Positions 40,891-51,169 of a stretch of DNA of 64,000 nucleotides are shown here, piece by piece (position 1 is the first letter of the stretch; the number at the start of each line of letters is the position of its first letter). The DNA comes from Glandiceps talaboti. Its lineage: Eukaryota; Hemichordata; Enteropneusta; Spengelidae. A program made the position numbers and the translations under genes. The stretch lies in NCBI RefSeq assembly GCF_964340395.1, contig NC_135554.1:10907475-10971474 (forward strand), given 5' to 3'. The notes under the pieces are model-generated. The model worked only from the letters and a program-made list of their open reading frames with translations, was not told the DNA's origin and made no database searches.

Positions 40891-40936
40891 TGTTGGTGGT
40901 GGTGGTGGTGGTGGTGGTGGTGATGATGATGATGAT
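40891..40936. repeat. (TGG)n(TGA)n microsatellite
   Basis: About ten TGG units followed by five TGA units in the presumed intron after the Myb/SANT-like exon. Confidence 0.95.
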
Positions 40937-41053
40937 ATAAATAAAATGTCTTATCAAAATTATTATTTCTATATTATTATAATTATACCCATCACCACCA
41001 TTGTATGAGAACAACAGACCTTGCCTCTCTAATGAAAGAAAAAATGAAGATGA

Positions 41054-41173
41054 AGGGAGAGAAAACAAAAAGTTGAAAGGGAAAGAAAGGAAAAAGAAGA
41101 AGCTCTTGCCATCAGGCAGGCAGCCCTCAAGGGGAAGGAGGAGAGAGGTGGGATTCATGCTACTTGTTATTGA
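41054..41173 (+). CDS. Possible second exon of the Myb/SANT-like gene
   Basis: An open, strongly helical and charged frame: RERKQKVERERKEKEEALAI, then RQAALKGKEERGGIHA. It lacks a clear ATG, which suits an internal exon. Splice borders are not certain. Confidence 0.25.
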   Translation, partial: RERKQKVERERKEKEEALAIRQAALKGKEERGGIHATCY

Positions 41174-41328
41174 CACATGTCATGTCTTTTTGACAAGACT
41201 AATCACAATGTATACAAAAATATTTAACTATATGTAAACAAACACAACTTCACTGAAAAGTAAACTATCAATTCATACTTTTTGATACTTTTAATTTTGA
41301 TTCTTCCAAATATCTAATTTTTTCACAG

Positions 41329-41580
41329 GGGAAAATAGCAAAGCGCGAAAAAAATAGACTATCTGCAAATAATAGCAGAGAGAGAGACAAAGCAGCTGAA
41401 ACAAGAAGAACTGGCCAAAGTTTATCTTTTATTTTAAAGGTCACCCCTTCCACACAAAAATTAAGCTTATCTGGCATTACTAAATATTTTCATAAGTTTA
41501 AGTTGATGGCAGCAAGGCATGATGTTGCTAGGGAATTAGTCAAGTCTGTGCACAAGATCTGCAACAGGGGTACTAATCAG
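41329..41580 (+). CDS. Unrecognised exon A
   Basis: Open for exactly 84 codons between acceptor TTTTTTCACAG and donor CAG|GTAAAA, phase 0 at both ends. It is basic (GKIAKREKNRLSANNSRERD at the start, KYFHKFKLMAARHDVARELV later). With exon B (41648-41842) it forms a phase-consistent pair across a 67-bp intron. No domain recognised; the basic start could bind nucleic acid. Confidence 0.4.
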
Positions 41581-41647
41581 GTAAAAGCTGCAATTAAGTC
41601 ATTAGTAACTTTTTTGAAATCATTGTCATGTCACTGATGCAAACCAG

Positions 41648-41842
41648 GATACAGTAGATGCAGCAACATCAGTCATGTTCTCAGGTAGGAGGTCTCCCAT
41701 ATCTGGAAACAAAAACAGACAGTATTTGTCAAAAACTATTGCCAATCACAAGCTCCTTGGTCAACAACTGTCTGGTAATGATGAGAAGAGCTTGTGGCAA
41801 CTACGCCTTCGCAATGACAAATCTATGGTTAACTCATTGTAA
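41648..41842 (+). CDS. Unrecognised exon B, ends in a stop
   Basis: After acceptor GCAAACCAG the frame reads DTVDAATSVMFSGRRSPISG, NKNRQYLSKTIANHKLLGQQ and ends with a TAA at 41840-41842. It shares its frame with exon A. An overlapping, longer frame (41658-42392) runs in a different phase, so one of the two is an artefact or a frameshift joins them. Confidence 0.35.
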   Translation, partial: DTVDAATSVMFSGRRSPISGNKNRQYLSKTIANHKLLGQQLSGNDEKSLWQLRLRNDKSMVNSL

Positions 41843-42392
41843 CCCAGAGTTTTTAAAAGAACAAGAACACTTGCTTCCGACATCTTTCAAACTGTCTTCT
41901 ACGAGCAGTGAGCAAGGGCAAAGTTCTAACAATTCTGACACTGGTACCCAATCATGTGACATTTGGAACCTTGATGAGGCAGAACACATGTTCGTCCATT
42001 TGGGGGGTGGACTGTCCCATCAGGATATGGATGGTTTGGAGAAAGCTACCAGGACATCAGAAAATGTCAGCAGAATTCCCAAACTCACTGCATTAAGAGA
42101 TAGTTTGAAACGATTTGACTATAGAGTGGAAGAAACTGAAAGTAAAAACAAAAAGGGGTGGTATGTCAATGATATACCAAATGTCATCTGGGATGACCTA
42201 CAGCAAATTAATGTTGAAAATAACGTAAAACTTCCCCTCACTAATCAATCTGTATGTTCTAATAAGATAGAGTTAGTTGTTGGGGAGGGTGGAGATACTT
42301 TTCAGGATATGAAGGGCATCATTCACAACTATAAAATATTTGCTATCTCAGGGGCAATTAGACAAATAAAGTGTGATGGAATTCTGGTCTGA
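41658..42392 (+). CDS. 244-codon open frame, unrecognised
   Basis: A long uninterrupted frame for this composition. The middle is Ser/Gln-rich (SSTSSEQGQSSNNSDTGTQ). Later parts (NKKGWYVNDIPNVIWDDLQQ, INVENNVKLPLTN) look like genuine protein. The N-terminal third competes with exon B. A following open stretch at 42682-43011 has a coiled-coil-like acidic segment (LFEEVDKLDVQLEYLQKM). I recognise no family and cannot tell whether these form one gene. Confidence 0.35.
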   Translation: MQQHQSCSQVGGLPYLETKTDSICQKLLPITSSLVNNCLVMMRRACGNYAFAMTNLWLTHCNPEFLKEQEHLLPTSFKLSSTSSEQGQSSNNSDTGTQSCDIWNLDEAEHMFVHLGGGLSHQDMDGLEKATRTSENVSRIPKLTALRDSLKRFDYRVEETESKNKKGWYVNDIPNVIWDDLQQINVENNVKLPLTNQSVCSNKIELVVGEGGDTFQDMKGIIHNYKIFAISGAIRQIKCDGILV

Positions 42393-42681
42393 CAGGATCC
42401 AAATCCCCAGTCTGACCAGCAGAATTCCATATGCTGTCATTAATGCTCCGGAGAGTGAAGAACTACTGAGTCTGATGTCCTTCCTATCCTGAAAACTACA
42501 GAAGATTTGAAAAAAATGGCTTAAACAGAGCTACGTTTGTTAGAAAATTAGAGGGGGGGGGGGTGAAAAATATAAAAGTATCGTTTCAAACAGAAAAAGT
42601 ACAAACATTTTCTGCAACTTATGCTGTACATCAATAGAGCGATGTTATAACCCACACCACACATGGGGTCTGTCCATAACA

Positions 42682-43011
42682 TTGGAAGATATGTTGTCAT
42701 GGGCAGACACACAGTTGAATAGCCAGTCAGGTAAACCAATTATCCCATACAATCCAGCCACAGAATTTACGATCGACAATTTACATACAAAGCTGCAAAT
42801 AATTGGAACAATGATAGATGAATTGTTTGAAGAGGTGGACAAACTAGACGTACAGCTGGAGTACCTCCAAAAGATGTCCGTATTGTCCGAATCTTACCAA
42901 AATGATTTAGAGAAAAAAGAGGCTGAAATGGAACAGGAAATTACAGGTCTTTCAAAACCAAAACCATTCATTTCAAAAGCACTTTTTATCCATCAGCTGT
43001 TCGTATTTTAA
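42682..43011 (+). CDS. Open frame with coiled-coil-like segment, unrecognised
   Basis: 109 codons, starting MEDMLSWADTQLNSQSGKP. It contains heptad-like Leu/Ile spacing around IGTMIDELFEEVDKLDVQLE and EKKEAEMEQEITGL. No named domain. It may be a downstream part of the 41658-42392 reading frame after a gap that contains a G run at 42554-42563. Confidence 0.3.
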   Translation: MEDMLSWADTQLNSQSGKPIIPYNPATEFTIDNLHTKLQIIGTMIDELFEEVDKLDVQLEYLQKMSVLSESYQNDLEKKEAEMEQEITGLSKPKPFISKALFIHQLFVF

Positions 43012-43555
43012 ATGAGTCATCGATGTTTTTAATTCAAAACCTTACTGCCACATCAAAAGGTAAACACAGGGTGTCAAAAAACCAAACATCAAAACAAAAC
43101 ACAGAAATTCCCGCCATTCTCCCAATAGTATACCATCATATCGTCTGCTACTAATAGGACTACATGTATACTGAGAGGGATGGAATGGAAACCAAACCAG
43201 AATTTTGTATTCTATTTAAAAATGATAAAAATACATCAACAAGCAAATTGGGCAACCCTTGAATGTAAGCGGGTGTCACATGAAGTCATACATACCTTTG
43301 ACCACTTCTGATTCCATTATTCATGAGACAACATGCGTAGGTATTGAATGAGAATTCTCGACATGAGGCTTTATAGTGTAAATATATACGTGTCGTACAC
43401 ATTTTCAAAATCTTTAGATGAAAGCGATTATTTTCATGTAAGTCACAAAACGGCAGAAACATAGTATCATATTATAATTTATAGTTTGGTATCAAATAAA
43501 AGTATTAAAACCAGAAACGATTCATGAGTACTAAAAATATCGTCACAAGTGGGAA

Positions 43556-44041
43556 ATGGAGTATCCCTGGTTGAAACACACACAAGATATGGTTGACGGC
43601 AAAGAAATGGACCAGATGCTTTGTAAAGAATGTTGCCATAATAATAATTTTTATTCCCACGTATAAAAAAAATGTGATACAGAACAGAACTAAAAATCCT
43701 TATGTATATACATAAACGTGTTATTCGGGAAAAGGGTGTGGAAGTAGTTGTTACACAACTAATCGAGTCCTCCCCTGCTGGTAAGATAAATTATAGATTA
43801 ACTAGTGGTTGTAGTGATTTTCAAGCTTTGGCACCGAAACGTCAGCATGGGACTGAAGATAACTGCTGACGTCAAGTACAAGCCCATAAAGTTATTAATG
43901 GAAAATGCTGCACGTCAAAACTCGGCTAAACAAGTGGACTCACATGCAGCTATGATTCGAACCGTTTATGACATATCTAAGAATGAACTCCATGGCCATA
44001 TATTATCTTCCAGGTGGAAAACAAACATCAAAGTGGCATAG
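43556..44041 (+). pseudogene. TTF-type zinc-finger (ZNF862/hAT-like) gene, decayed N-terminus
   Basis: The start MEYPWLKHTQDMVDGKEMDQ is followed by MLCKECC (first Cys pair). After a gap and stop comes LTSGCSDFQALAPKR near H (the GC-F-L-RH part of a TTF-type zinc finger). In another frame MENAARQNSAKQ and HAAMIRTVYDISKNEL follow. This order matches the N-terminus of ZNF862/KIAA1586-type proteins, which derive from or accompany hAT transposases. The stop and frame changes make it a pseudogene. No hAT catalytic domain was found downstream. Confidence 0.55.
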
Positions 44042-44473
44042 AAGAAGAAGCTCTTGCTACATGTATAGCCAGGGTAATCAAATCCGATTTAGCTACAGAA
44101 ATTTAACAAAGCATGGTACTAGGTCATTGGGGATGAGACTGTGAATAGTACTATTGATAAGAAATTAATCATATTTCTCAAAATCGTTAAGGATAGCAAA
44201 TCCAGAAATATTTTCTCTGGAAATCTGACGATACAGCTAACTAATCAATGAATTACCATAGCAACCATACAGAATATTATTACATTGTAAGTAATTTGTA
44301 CACACTACCCCAAAGAACAAGTTTTATGTGTATCAAGATAGATGATCAGTAATCACTGTTATAGTGAAAATTATGATGAACTGTAATGGCTGTGATGTGT
44401 AAGGTCATCGCTGATGAACAGCATTGATTACTGAATGGTATTGGTATGTTAGTTGTGCAGTTGTAGAATGCCA

Positions 44474-44703
44474 TTATAGGATGTATGTTACCTGTGTATT
44501 TGTGCAATGTGCAGATTGTATCTCATCCTGATTTATACATGCATAGTTCTGTGCAAAATCTAGAACCATTATGAGTCTGTTCAGGAAGTGGGGACTTTGT
44601 GAGCTCAGCAAATTTCTTCTGTTGCCAGGTAGCGACAAACAAGTGTTTAGCCAGTACATTCAAGTTGGCTTTAGCGACAAGCTCATCAACTAAGTTATTT
44701 GCA
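44474..44703 (-). pseudogene. Cys-rich repeat-associated gene, distal exon fragment
   Basis: The minus strand reads LVDELVAKANLNVLAKHLFV, ATWQQKKFAELTKSPLPE. A frameshift leads to IMVLDFAQNYACINQDEIQS and AHCTNTQ, ending at donor GTAACA. The MVLDFAxNYxCxxQDExQSAH pattern belongs to a widespread uncharacterised family in cnidarian and mollusc genomes that I remember but cannot name. It should follow the minus-strand fragment at 46740-47354, from which it is separated by 2 kb holding a plus-strand gene. Confidence 0.5.
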
Positions 44704-45400
44704 AGTGTACCTAGGGAGTGTACATTTTTAATTTCCAGGGGGAGGCCGGAGGATTTCTAATGAAGCAAGGGATTTTTATTGGTGGCCTCCCTACAAAAAC
44801 TGGTATAAATTATCTAAGACTTCTTGTTTTTACTTCATGCCCCCCCCCCCCCCCTGAAACCACTAACAAAAATACGCACAGATGAAACACAGATACAGCA
44901 ACACATAGTTTTGCCAGCAGTTGCTACATGTATTAACTTATTCCATATTTATACTTACTTCAGAATTGAACCAGTGCACAAAGTTGTTGAATCATGGACA
45001 CTCATAAAATCACAAATAAAGACTATTATAAGTTAAATTGGCTGACAGGATGTCTACTTACAACTGAGGGGTGACAGAATAGACTACTGGTCTGGCTACA
45101 CTTTTTCTTGGCTTTTTAGCCCATCACTGACATAAATAAATTAGCAAATAAATGAACAAGTAAATATATATATATATATATATTACTTATTTATCACAGG
45201 TTTGGAAAAAATAGTGCAAAATTGCACCATGAGGAAACTTTTTTCCATGTGAACATATTGAAATTTTAGGATTAATTTGCAGTGGTTGGTCACACAATCA
45301 TTTATTATTAATTTAAACACTTCATAAATTACACATTTTAGAAACATTTTAAATAAGTAGCCTGTCACTTAAAGAATATGAAACCCATGAAGAGGAAAGA

Positions 45401-46453
45401 ATGGAAAAAAATGCCTTGGAAGTAGCACGAGAAGTTCAAGAGCGCTGTGACGATGCACCCGTGTTATCACAATACATCAAAGCATATGTAACAGATAAAG
45501 AAGAGGATATGGTTTTTTTTAATCGTGTCAATGTTAACAGTTATCTTTCGTCGCAATCAGAAGTTAAAAAGAAACAAATTCCTGGCAGTTCATACATGGA
45601 GAAAATTAGCAAATTTATTGAAACCCATTACAATATTGGTGAGCTCTATATGGAATTTATTAGGGATTCATGTATACAAAATGGCTCAAAGTGCAGTTAC
45701 TGTTCCATTACAGATTGGATATCGCCATCTATGAACAGAATACCACATCCTATGCCAGATATGCACAACCCAGGTCATTATATGGATGTGTTTGAAACAC
45801 CAAACACAAATCGAACTGTTGATGACTACCAACCACGTGCTAACTTTAAAAAGCTCTATGTTTCAAAACAATTAAATGATGAAGCTGCTATTTCTCGTTT
45901 TGCTGAGAAATATATTGTCAGTGTGAACAGTGTTAAAAACTACATTGAACATTTGAGAAATTTGGAGAGGATGAAAAACATTAGATCCAGACATCGGTTA
46001 GAGGTACAGAAGAAAAGAGAAAACAAGAATTATAATGACTATGACTGGTTGCAGTTATTCATAAGTGGAACTCTAGAAAAACTGAACGTAAAAGAGCTAG
46101 ATAAATATCTAGACAAGCATAAATTGCCAAAATATAGAAAATTAAAAGGAGAAAAAGTAGACATAATATCAACGCACATACTTGGAACACCTGATTTTAG
46201 GTCAAGAAAAGTGACTGCAAATGAACTTCAAACTACAACTACAGACATCAGTGATACAAATAGTAGTGACTCTGAAAGTGAAAATGCTATAATAGGTGTT
46301 ATAGACAGTGATGATTGTTTTTCTGATAACTCTGAAACTTCAAGCACGGCTGATATCTCAGACATTGATTGTGATGAAACAAGTCCTACACAATTTCATG
46401 GGAAAGTTACCTTGAGAAGTGGCAGAGTCGCCGATCAATTTTTGTTTCACTGA
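45401..46453 (+). CDS. Intact 350-residue protein, SAP-like segment, unrecognised
   Basis: The longest clean plus-strand frame in this part of the window. The frame stays open upstream to an acceptor-like AATAAGTAG at 45360, so the Met at 45401 may be internal to an exon. Residues 88-104 hold CSYC. Residues 145-190 (QPRANFKKLYVSKQLNDEA, ISRFAEKYIVSV, KNYIEHLRNL) are helical. Residues 222-260 (SGTLEKLNVKELDKYLDKHK to KGEKVDIISTHI) have the Leu spacing and Gly-x-Lys of a SAP-like DNA-binding motif. The C-terminus is Ser/Asp-rich and ends LRSGRVADQFLFH. I infer a transposon- or recombination-associated protein, but no enzyme motif is visible. Confidence 0.6.
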   Translation: MEKNALEVAREVQERCDDAPVLSQYIKAYVTDKEEDMVFFNRVNVNSYLSSQSEVKKKQIPGSSYMEKISKFIETHYNIGELYMEFIRDSCIQNGSKCSYCSITDWISPSMNRIPHPMPDMHNPGHYMDVFETPNTNRTVDDYQPRANFKKLYVSKQLNDEAAISRFAEKYIVSVNSVKNYIEHLRNLERMKNIRSRHRLEVQKKRENKNYNDYDWLQLFISGTLEKLNVKELDKYLDKHKLPKYRKLKGEKVDIISTHILGTPDFRSRKVTANELQTTTTDISDTNSSDSESENAIIGVIDSDDCFSDNSETSSTADISDIDCDETSPTQFHGKVTLRSGRVADQFLFH

Positions 46454-46610
46454 ATACAAATATTGTGATTTAATAGGTTTGTGCACTGTTTTATCATCAA
46501 TCCATGTTAAATGCTACTTCTGTAGGACAGTGTTGGGTTTTGCCTATATTTTATTTTATATACACATCTGGCACTTGTCCATCCTGACATTCAGGTTTAG
46601 GTTTTTTTTG

Positions 46611-46674
46611 TGGCCCCCCCCCCTAACAAATAGTGAAATTTTGTTTAGCCCCCCCCCCCCCCCCCCCCCCCCCC
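46611..46674. repeat. Poly-C tracts
   Basis: Two C runs (about 9 and 24 bases) close together. Open frames through them are Pro or Gly artefacts. Confidence 0.95.
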
Positions 46675-46739
46675 TGGAAGTTAAAACTGTACACTCCCCT
46701 ACAATCTTTGACCATCACATTTTTGGTTTGTTGTTTCAG

Positions 46740-47354
46740 TGCACCACTGACTGTGATAGAGGACTTTCCCCCTCCCATTTCAACCAAGAAGTCTGTATTA
46801 TGCGATCCTGTGGTGACACCATTTCCAATCCCTCCCTCAACTTCTGTACACCACATTTTTCACGCTGCCTACTTATGCATCTGTACGAGTGCTGCCCATT
46901 TTCTCTTTCACAAGGAGTTATATTTAGCAGGTCATACTTGGCTTTAATTTTCAAATCTGAATATTTATGTTGAGCAAGAGCTGCATTCAGTGTCCATACT
47001 TTCAGCATTATGTTGGTGCATTGTTCACACAAACACTGCTTAAGTGTATGTTTTTGTATTGGTTTTACATTACTTGGTCTTAATTTAATAAAGGTAGCTG
47101 CACTTACTTGAAGATCAAGATTATCTTTCACCCATTTCCTGTACTCTTTCTGATGTCATTTCCATCACTCTTACAGGTTCATTATCTGTTTTCTTTTTGC
47201 ATACTCTTTGCATCATGGGAAGTTCTCTCAACACATCACCCTGCTTGAAAAAAATCTGAATTTTATCGTTCAACTTCTCAGGATCAATGAGAGACTGCTC
47301 ACATTTTCTAATGAAGTCATTATGGACACCTAAGAACACTTCCTGAGTCCTCAT
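46740..47354 (-). pseudogene. Cys-rich repeat-associated gene, proximal part
   Basis: The minus strand reads LNDKIQIFFKQGDVLRELPM, MQRVCKKKTDNEPVRVMEM. A frameshift near 47125 leads to DNLDLQVSAATFIKLRPSNV, QCLCEQCTNIMLKVWTLNAA, YDLLNITPCE and CISRQ…KCG, then SWLKWE. The order (FFxxGDVSRxLP, then SxxxFxxLRPxxV, then CxCxxCxN) matches the same uncharacterised family as 44474-44703. It has at least two frame changes. Confidence 0.5.
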
Positions 47355-47439
47355 CTTTCTATATTTCTAGAAATCATTTTTTCTAATGTGTCTGACTTTG
47401 TCTGTTCGTCTGTTATGCAGAAGGATACTATCCTTGTGG

Positions 47440-47453
47440 AACCCTTTACTTCC
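47440..47453. repeat. Candidate left end of piggyBac lineage A
   Basis: AACCCTTTACTTCC is the exact reverse complement of 51010-51023. It lies about 300 bp past the end of the lineage A transposase, where a terminus is expected. The four bases before CCC are GGAA, not the TTAA expected of piggyBac, so the match may be chance. Confidence 0.35.
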
Positions 47454-47744
47454 TGTATAATAGAGCATACCTGTATACCCTTATGGCCTGAATTAAAAAC
47501 TTGAGTATGACACCTTTGACAATTATGTAGAAAATACTGAAATTTGGAGTAACTCCAACACAAACTTATACATCAACTTTGTCACAATTAAATTCTCTTT
47601 TGTTGTAACAACAATTTAACACAATGTTGCAAACTGCAACACTCATTTGCATAAATGTATCAATTTCAATAAAACTCACTGTACATCAATCTCTGGCAGT
47701 GTTTTCTCAGTCTTTTAGTGTTATTTCTCAATGTTATTTCAATT

Positions 47745-48841
47745 TCAGTTCCTAATATTTCTTTTCTTCCTTGCAATATCTCTTCCTTGTAGTTCTGGGT
47801 CTTCACACAGAAAGTCCTTCATGTAATGGTAGCGATGGAAGCAAGGATCAGGGCACATTCTTACTCCACAGGCTCTGCAGGCAAATTTGGTTTCTTTCCT
47901 TTGCAGGTGTTTTGCAAGTGTTTTCTTTTCTTTCAGGAGCATGTTCTTTTGTTCTGTCAAATCTGATGTCTTCAGATGGAGGTGCTGATGGACAGCGACC
48001 TGGCTGACGACTGAATGACCGACCACCAATCAGTTGGTCACACAGCTCTTCTCTGAATGACAACATAGCTTTGTTGCTTGCAGGAAGAGCTTTCTTGTAC
48101 AACAGGAAGGCATTCAGGATGGCTACTTCTAAAAGGTACCAGAAGATTTGAAAATACCATGTATGGCCTTTCATAGGACACTTGTAGGACTGCAAGCGTT
48201 GGTCAGCGAGATCGACACCTCCCAAGTACTTATTATGGTTGGCAATGTCTTCAGGTTGATTGAACTCTCGACGAGTCCATCTGCCATTTTCCTTCACAGA
48301 TCTCTGCACTGTTTGCTCATTTTCACTGTTGACAGGTATTGTTGCCAACAAAGACACATGTTTGGAGTCTTTCCACACTATAGCAGTCATCTAACTCTGC
48401 CAATAAACAGACTCATCACGTCTCAGATTTTTTACTGTTGGCTCTGATTTTTTTATATCTTGTGGTAACCCTTTCCTGTTCATCCTGACAGTACCACAGG
48501 CTAAAATGCCACGACTTTCTAATTCCTGATACAGAGTTGGACTTGTATAGTAATTGTCACTGTAAAGATGGTATCCTTTGTTGAAGTATGGCCTATATAG
48601 TAATAAAACAGTGTCATTTGTTGGGAACTCACTAAGCTGATGTGGTTCTCTGCCAATGTAGACTTTCATATTTAGTACATATCCAGACTTTGCCTCGGCT
48701 AAACTGAAAACCTCGATACCCCATTTTGTTGGTTTGTTCTTTATGTATTGTCTGAATGATATATATGTCCTTTGAACTTGATCATCGATTCATCAATAGA
48801 TAAGCATCTCTCAGGATTTATATACCTTCTCAGTAACTCTG
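47745..48841 (-). pseudogene. piggyBac transposase lineage A, C-terminal two thirds
   Basis: The minus strand reads LLRRYINPERCLSIDESM (first catalytic Asp), then after a frameshift near 48750 QYIKNKPTKWGIEVFSLAEA. It continues with HLYSDNYYTSPTLYQELESR (second Asp), an in-frame TAG at 48391-48393, NKYLGGVDLADQRLQSY (third Asp), and after another frameshift the Cys-rich end CRACGVRMCPDPCFHRYHY. All three Asp of the DDE_Tnp_1_7 domain are present, but one stop and two frameshifts inactivate it. The N-terminus is not contiguous; its probable partner is at 50190-50751. Confidence 0.85.
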
Positions 48842-49911
48842 GCATCAGGGCGAGCATTTTTTATCATTGCTGGAATACCTCTGCGATTAATTCGGAGTGT
48901 TCCTGTCAAATATGTGTGATTTGTGAGAAGATCTCTGGCAAGGTGTAGACTTGTGTAAAAGTTGTCAACAACAATATGGAAAGCCTTCTGAAGGAGTTGG
49001 GCAATCCGCAGAACACGCATCACGACATCATAAGAAAGCCCATTCTCGCCACCCCTGTCTCTGGCAGCCCCACCATAGGCACACATGGAACAAATGTATC
49101 CAGACAAACTCTCACAAGCAACCCATAGCTTTATGCCAAACCGATAATGACGTTTACCTGGCATATACTGTATTATGTCAGTTCTGTTACGACTTCCAAC
49201 AAGGGATTCGTCTACCGTAACTTCCTGACGAGGAATATAGTGTTGACGAAAAAGTCTGTTACAGTGGTCAATTAGAGTTTGGAATTTATTTCGTGGATCA
49301 TATGCTGGATCACCATGTCGAGGTACAGAGTTGTTATCCACAATGTGAAAAAACTTCAACAACATCTGAAAACGGTTTCTAGAAAACACTGTGCGAAACC
49401 ATGGTGTTGACTGGGAGAGATACTTGATTTCCCAGTAGTCAGCTATCCTGTTCTTCTTGATTAGCCCCATGTTCAATATGACAGCTATAAAGGCTTTCAT
49501 CTCGATAAGTGTAGTGCCCCCATGTTGCACCCACCTCCAAACTCGAGATGATGGCCCAAGCCTTGCAAGATTTGCATTAAAAAATTAATCAGCGTACCTG
49601 TTTGTTTCTCTAACGAAACTGTTCAGAAGATCAACGGCGAGAAATAACATTAAGTAAACTATAGGTAAAACATCTCTCGCCGGAGCTCGCCTAGGTCCCA
49701 CCACTTCCTGGAAGTGAAATGGGGCTTGACGATATTCCTCCGGCGGGAAAACCCAAATCCATGGTGCAGGAATTGGTTCATCGTCGTCTTCGGATGCACT
49801 TTCACTACTTGGGTCACTTTCTGGCTCCAAGTCCGGCGATGAATAGTCTAAATCACCATCAGAACTTAGCGACAGGTTGCTGTCATCGCTACTTGACGCC
49901 ATGGTTGACAA
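48842..49911 (-). pseudogene. piggyBac transposase lineage B, N-terminal part, truncated
   Basis: Starts MSTMASSSDDSNLSLSSDGD with an acidic Ser-rich leader and PEEYRQAPFHFQEVVGPRRA. One in-frame TAA (49585-49587) follows NRYAD. The frame continues through VWRWVQHGGTTLIEMKAF, RNRFQMLLKFFHIVDNNSVP, VTVDESLVGSRNR (first Asp) and FHIVVDNFYTSLHLARDLL (second Asp), to TLRINRRGIPAMIKNARPDA. There it fuses to lineage A. The third Asp and the Cys-rich end are missing. Apart from the single stop the frame is intact, so the loss looks recent. Confidence 0.85.
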
Positions 49912-50189
49912 TTGTAAACATTTCTGACCTTTGACTATTTGAACTTAGCGTGAACTTCTACTGCGCAAGTCTCATCTAACGGGAAGTATGACAAACTAAG
50001 TACATTTTGTAACTAGATCACTGATTGGATATTTTTTATATGATAATGTGATGTTTAGCGAAATGAGCCAATGAAAATATTCCTCGTAAAATTTGATATG
50101 TACAATGGGCCGATTGATCGGCCCATGGCAATTTGCATATGAATGGTCCGGCCGATTGATCGGGCCTGGGGCACGGATAGAGTTAAATG

Positions 50190-50751
50190 AGCCCTTTTTA
50201 TCAACTAGACCCATAGCAATAGTCAGTCTGAGAAAAACTTCTAAGTGCTCAACAGTTATTCCAGTTTCTGGACAGTCCGATTTAGGGCCATTAGCTTCGG
50301 CTGAACGCTGTTGAGTCGCATAACGGTTAGTTTCAGTCACGATCAAGTTCATTACAGCGCCAGTAAAGAAAAGTTGAAAAAGTTGTAAAATGCTCATGTT
50401 ACGACACTCTTGAGAAATATGTACGTTCTCCTGGTCAAAATCAATGTCATCACGGGTCCTGATTTCATGAGTCCACACATAGTTGTCCCTGTCAGCACCA
50501 CGGCCGATGTCATTTGTTGCCTCGGGTAATGGAGGTTCCAATCCGGTATCGTCCTCGCTGTCGGTGTCAGAAATTTCAAAGTCTGAACCAACTTCACTGC
50601 CGAATGACTCATGACGATCTATTAGTCAAGCTAGGGGTATGTCATCTTCGATGTTGGACACGGTAAAACCTTCAAATGACTCATTAGTACTGCTTTCACA
50701 AAAAATATTTGCAATGTGATTTCCAATCTGAATATCGCGCAAAGCCGCCAT
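50190..50751 (-). pseudogene. piggyBac transposase lineage A (probable), N-terminal part
   Basis: Starts MAALRDIQIGNHIANIF, has a TGA at 50626-50628, then an acidic segment (SDFEISDTDSEDD), LFQLFFTGAVMNLIVTETNR, and GITVEHLEVFLRLTIAMGL. After VDKKG the similarity ends in sequence with repeated GGCCGATTGATCGG motifs. It is a piggyBac N-terminal region different from lineage B, in the same orientation. Its natural continuation (the DDE part at 47745-48841) lies on the far side of the lineage B segment. Confidence 0.75.
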
Positions 50752-51009
50752 CTTTAAAATCTTTGACAGTTCAGTTAGAAAATACGCTGAATACGGAAGC
50801 AAAACAAACTGCAGACGACTAATAATATTCAGTGACCCGCTAATCGTATATCATTAGAAAGGTCGAGAAATACTCTATTCAATTGTCAATTGGGCATACC
50901 CCTATAGGAAGAAATGAATATTAAAATAGGGTTTAAAGTTCAACTGCAACTTTTCACGTAGATCGCCCATGAGGGCGCCCTCAGTTTGCTACGACTTTTC
51001 CCACAGACC

Positions 51010-51025
51010 GGAAGTAAAGGGTTAA
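51010..51025. repeat. Candidate right terminus of piggyBac lineage A with TTAA
   Basis: GGAAGTAAAGGG is followed directly by TTAA (51022-51025). Read from outside, this is TTAA then CCCTTTACTTCC, a typical piggyBac end. It lies about 260 bp upstream of the lineage A start codon, and 14 bases match 47440-47453 in inverted orientation. Confidence 0.5.
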
Positions 51026-51169
51026 GAGCTTCAACCTTCAGCCTTCTTCAAATTTGTCACTAATCCCTAAATGCAACCTCATTTCTTCTGATTTTTGGGC
51101 TGGGATTTCCTTGCTCTGTTATTAAGAGTTATTAAGACAAATACTGTATCTGAAAGGGACACTGAAGTT

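Noticed and set aside
46419-46973. 184-codon plus-strand frame overlapping the poly-C tracts
   Set aside because: It is carried through the C runs as Pro codons and lies antisense to the better supported Cys-rich pseudogene.
50105-50180. Two GGCCGATTGATCGG palindromes about 50 bp apart
   Set aside because: Suggestive of protein-binding sites or sub-terminal transposon repeats, but too short and isolated to assign.
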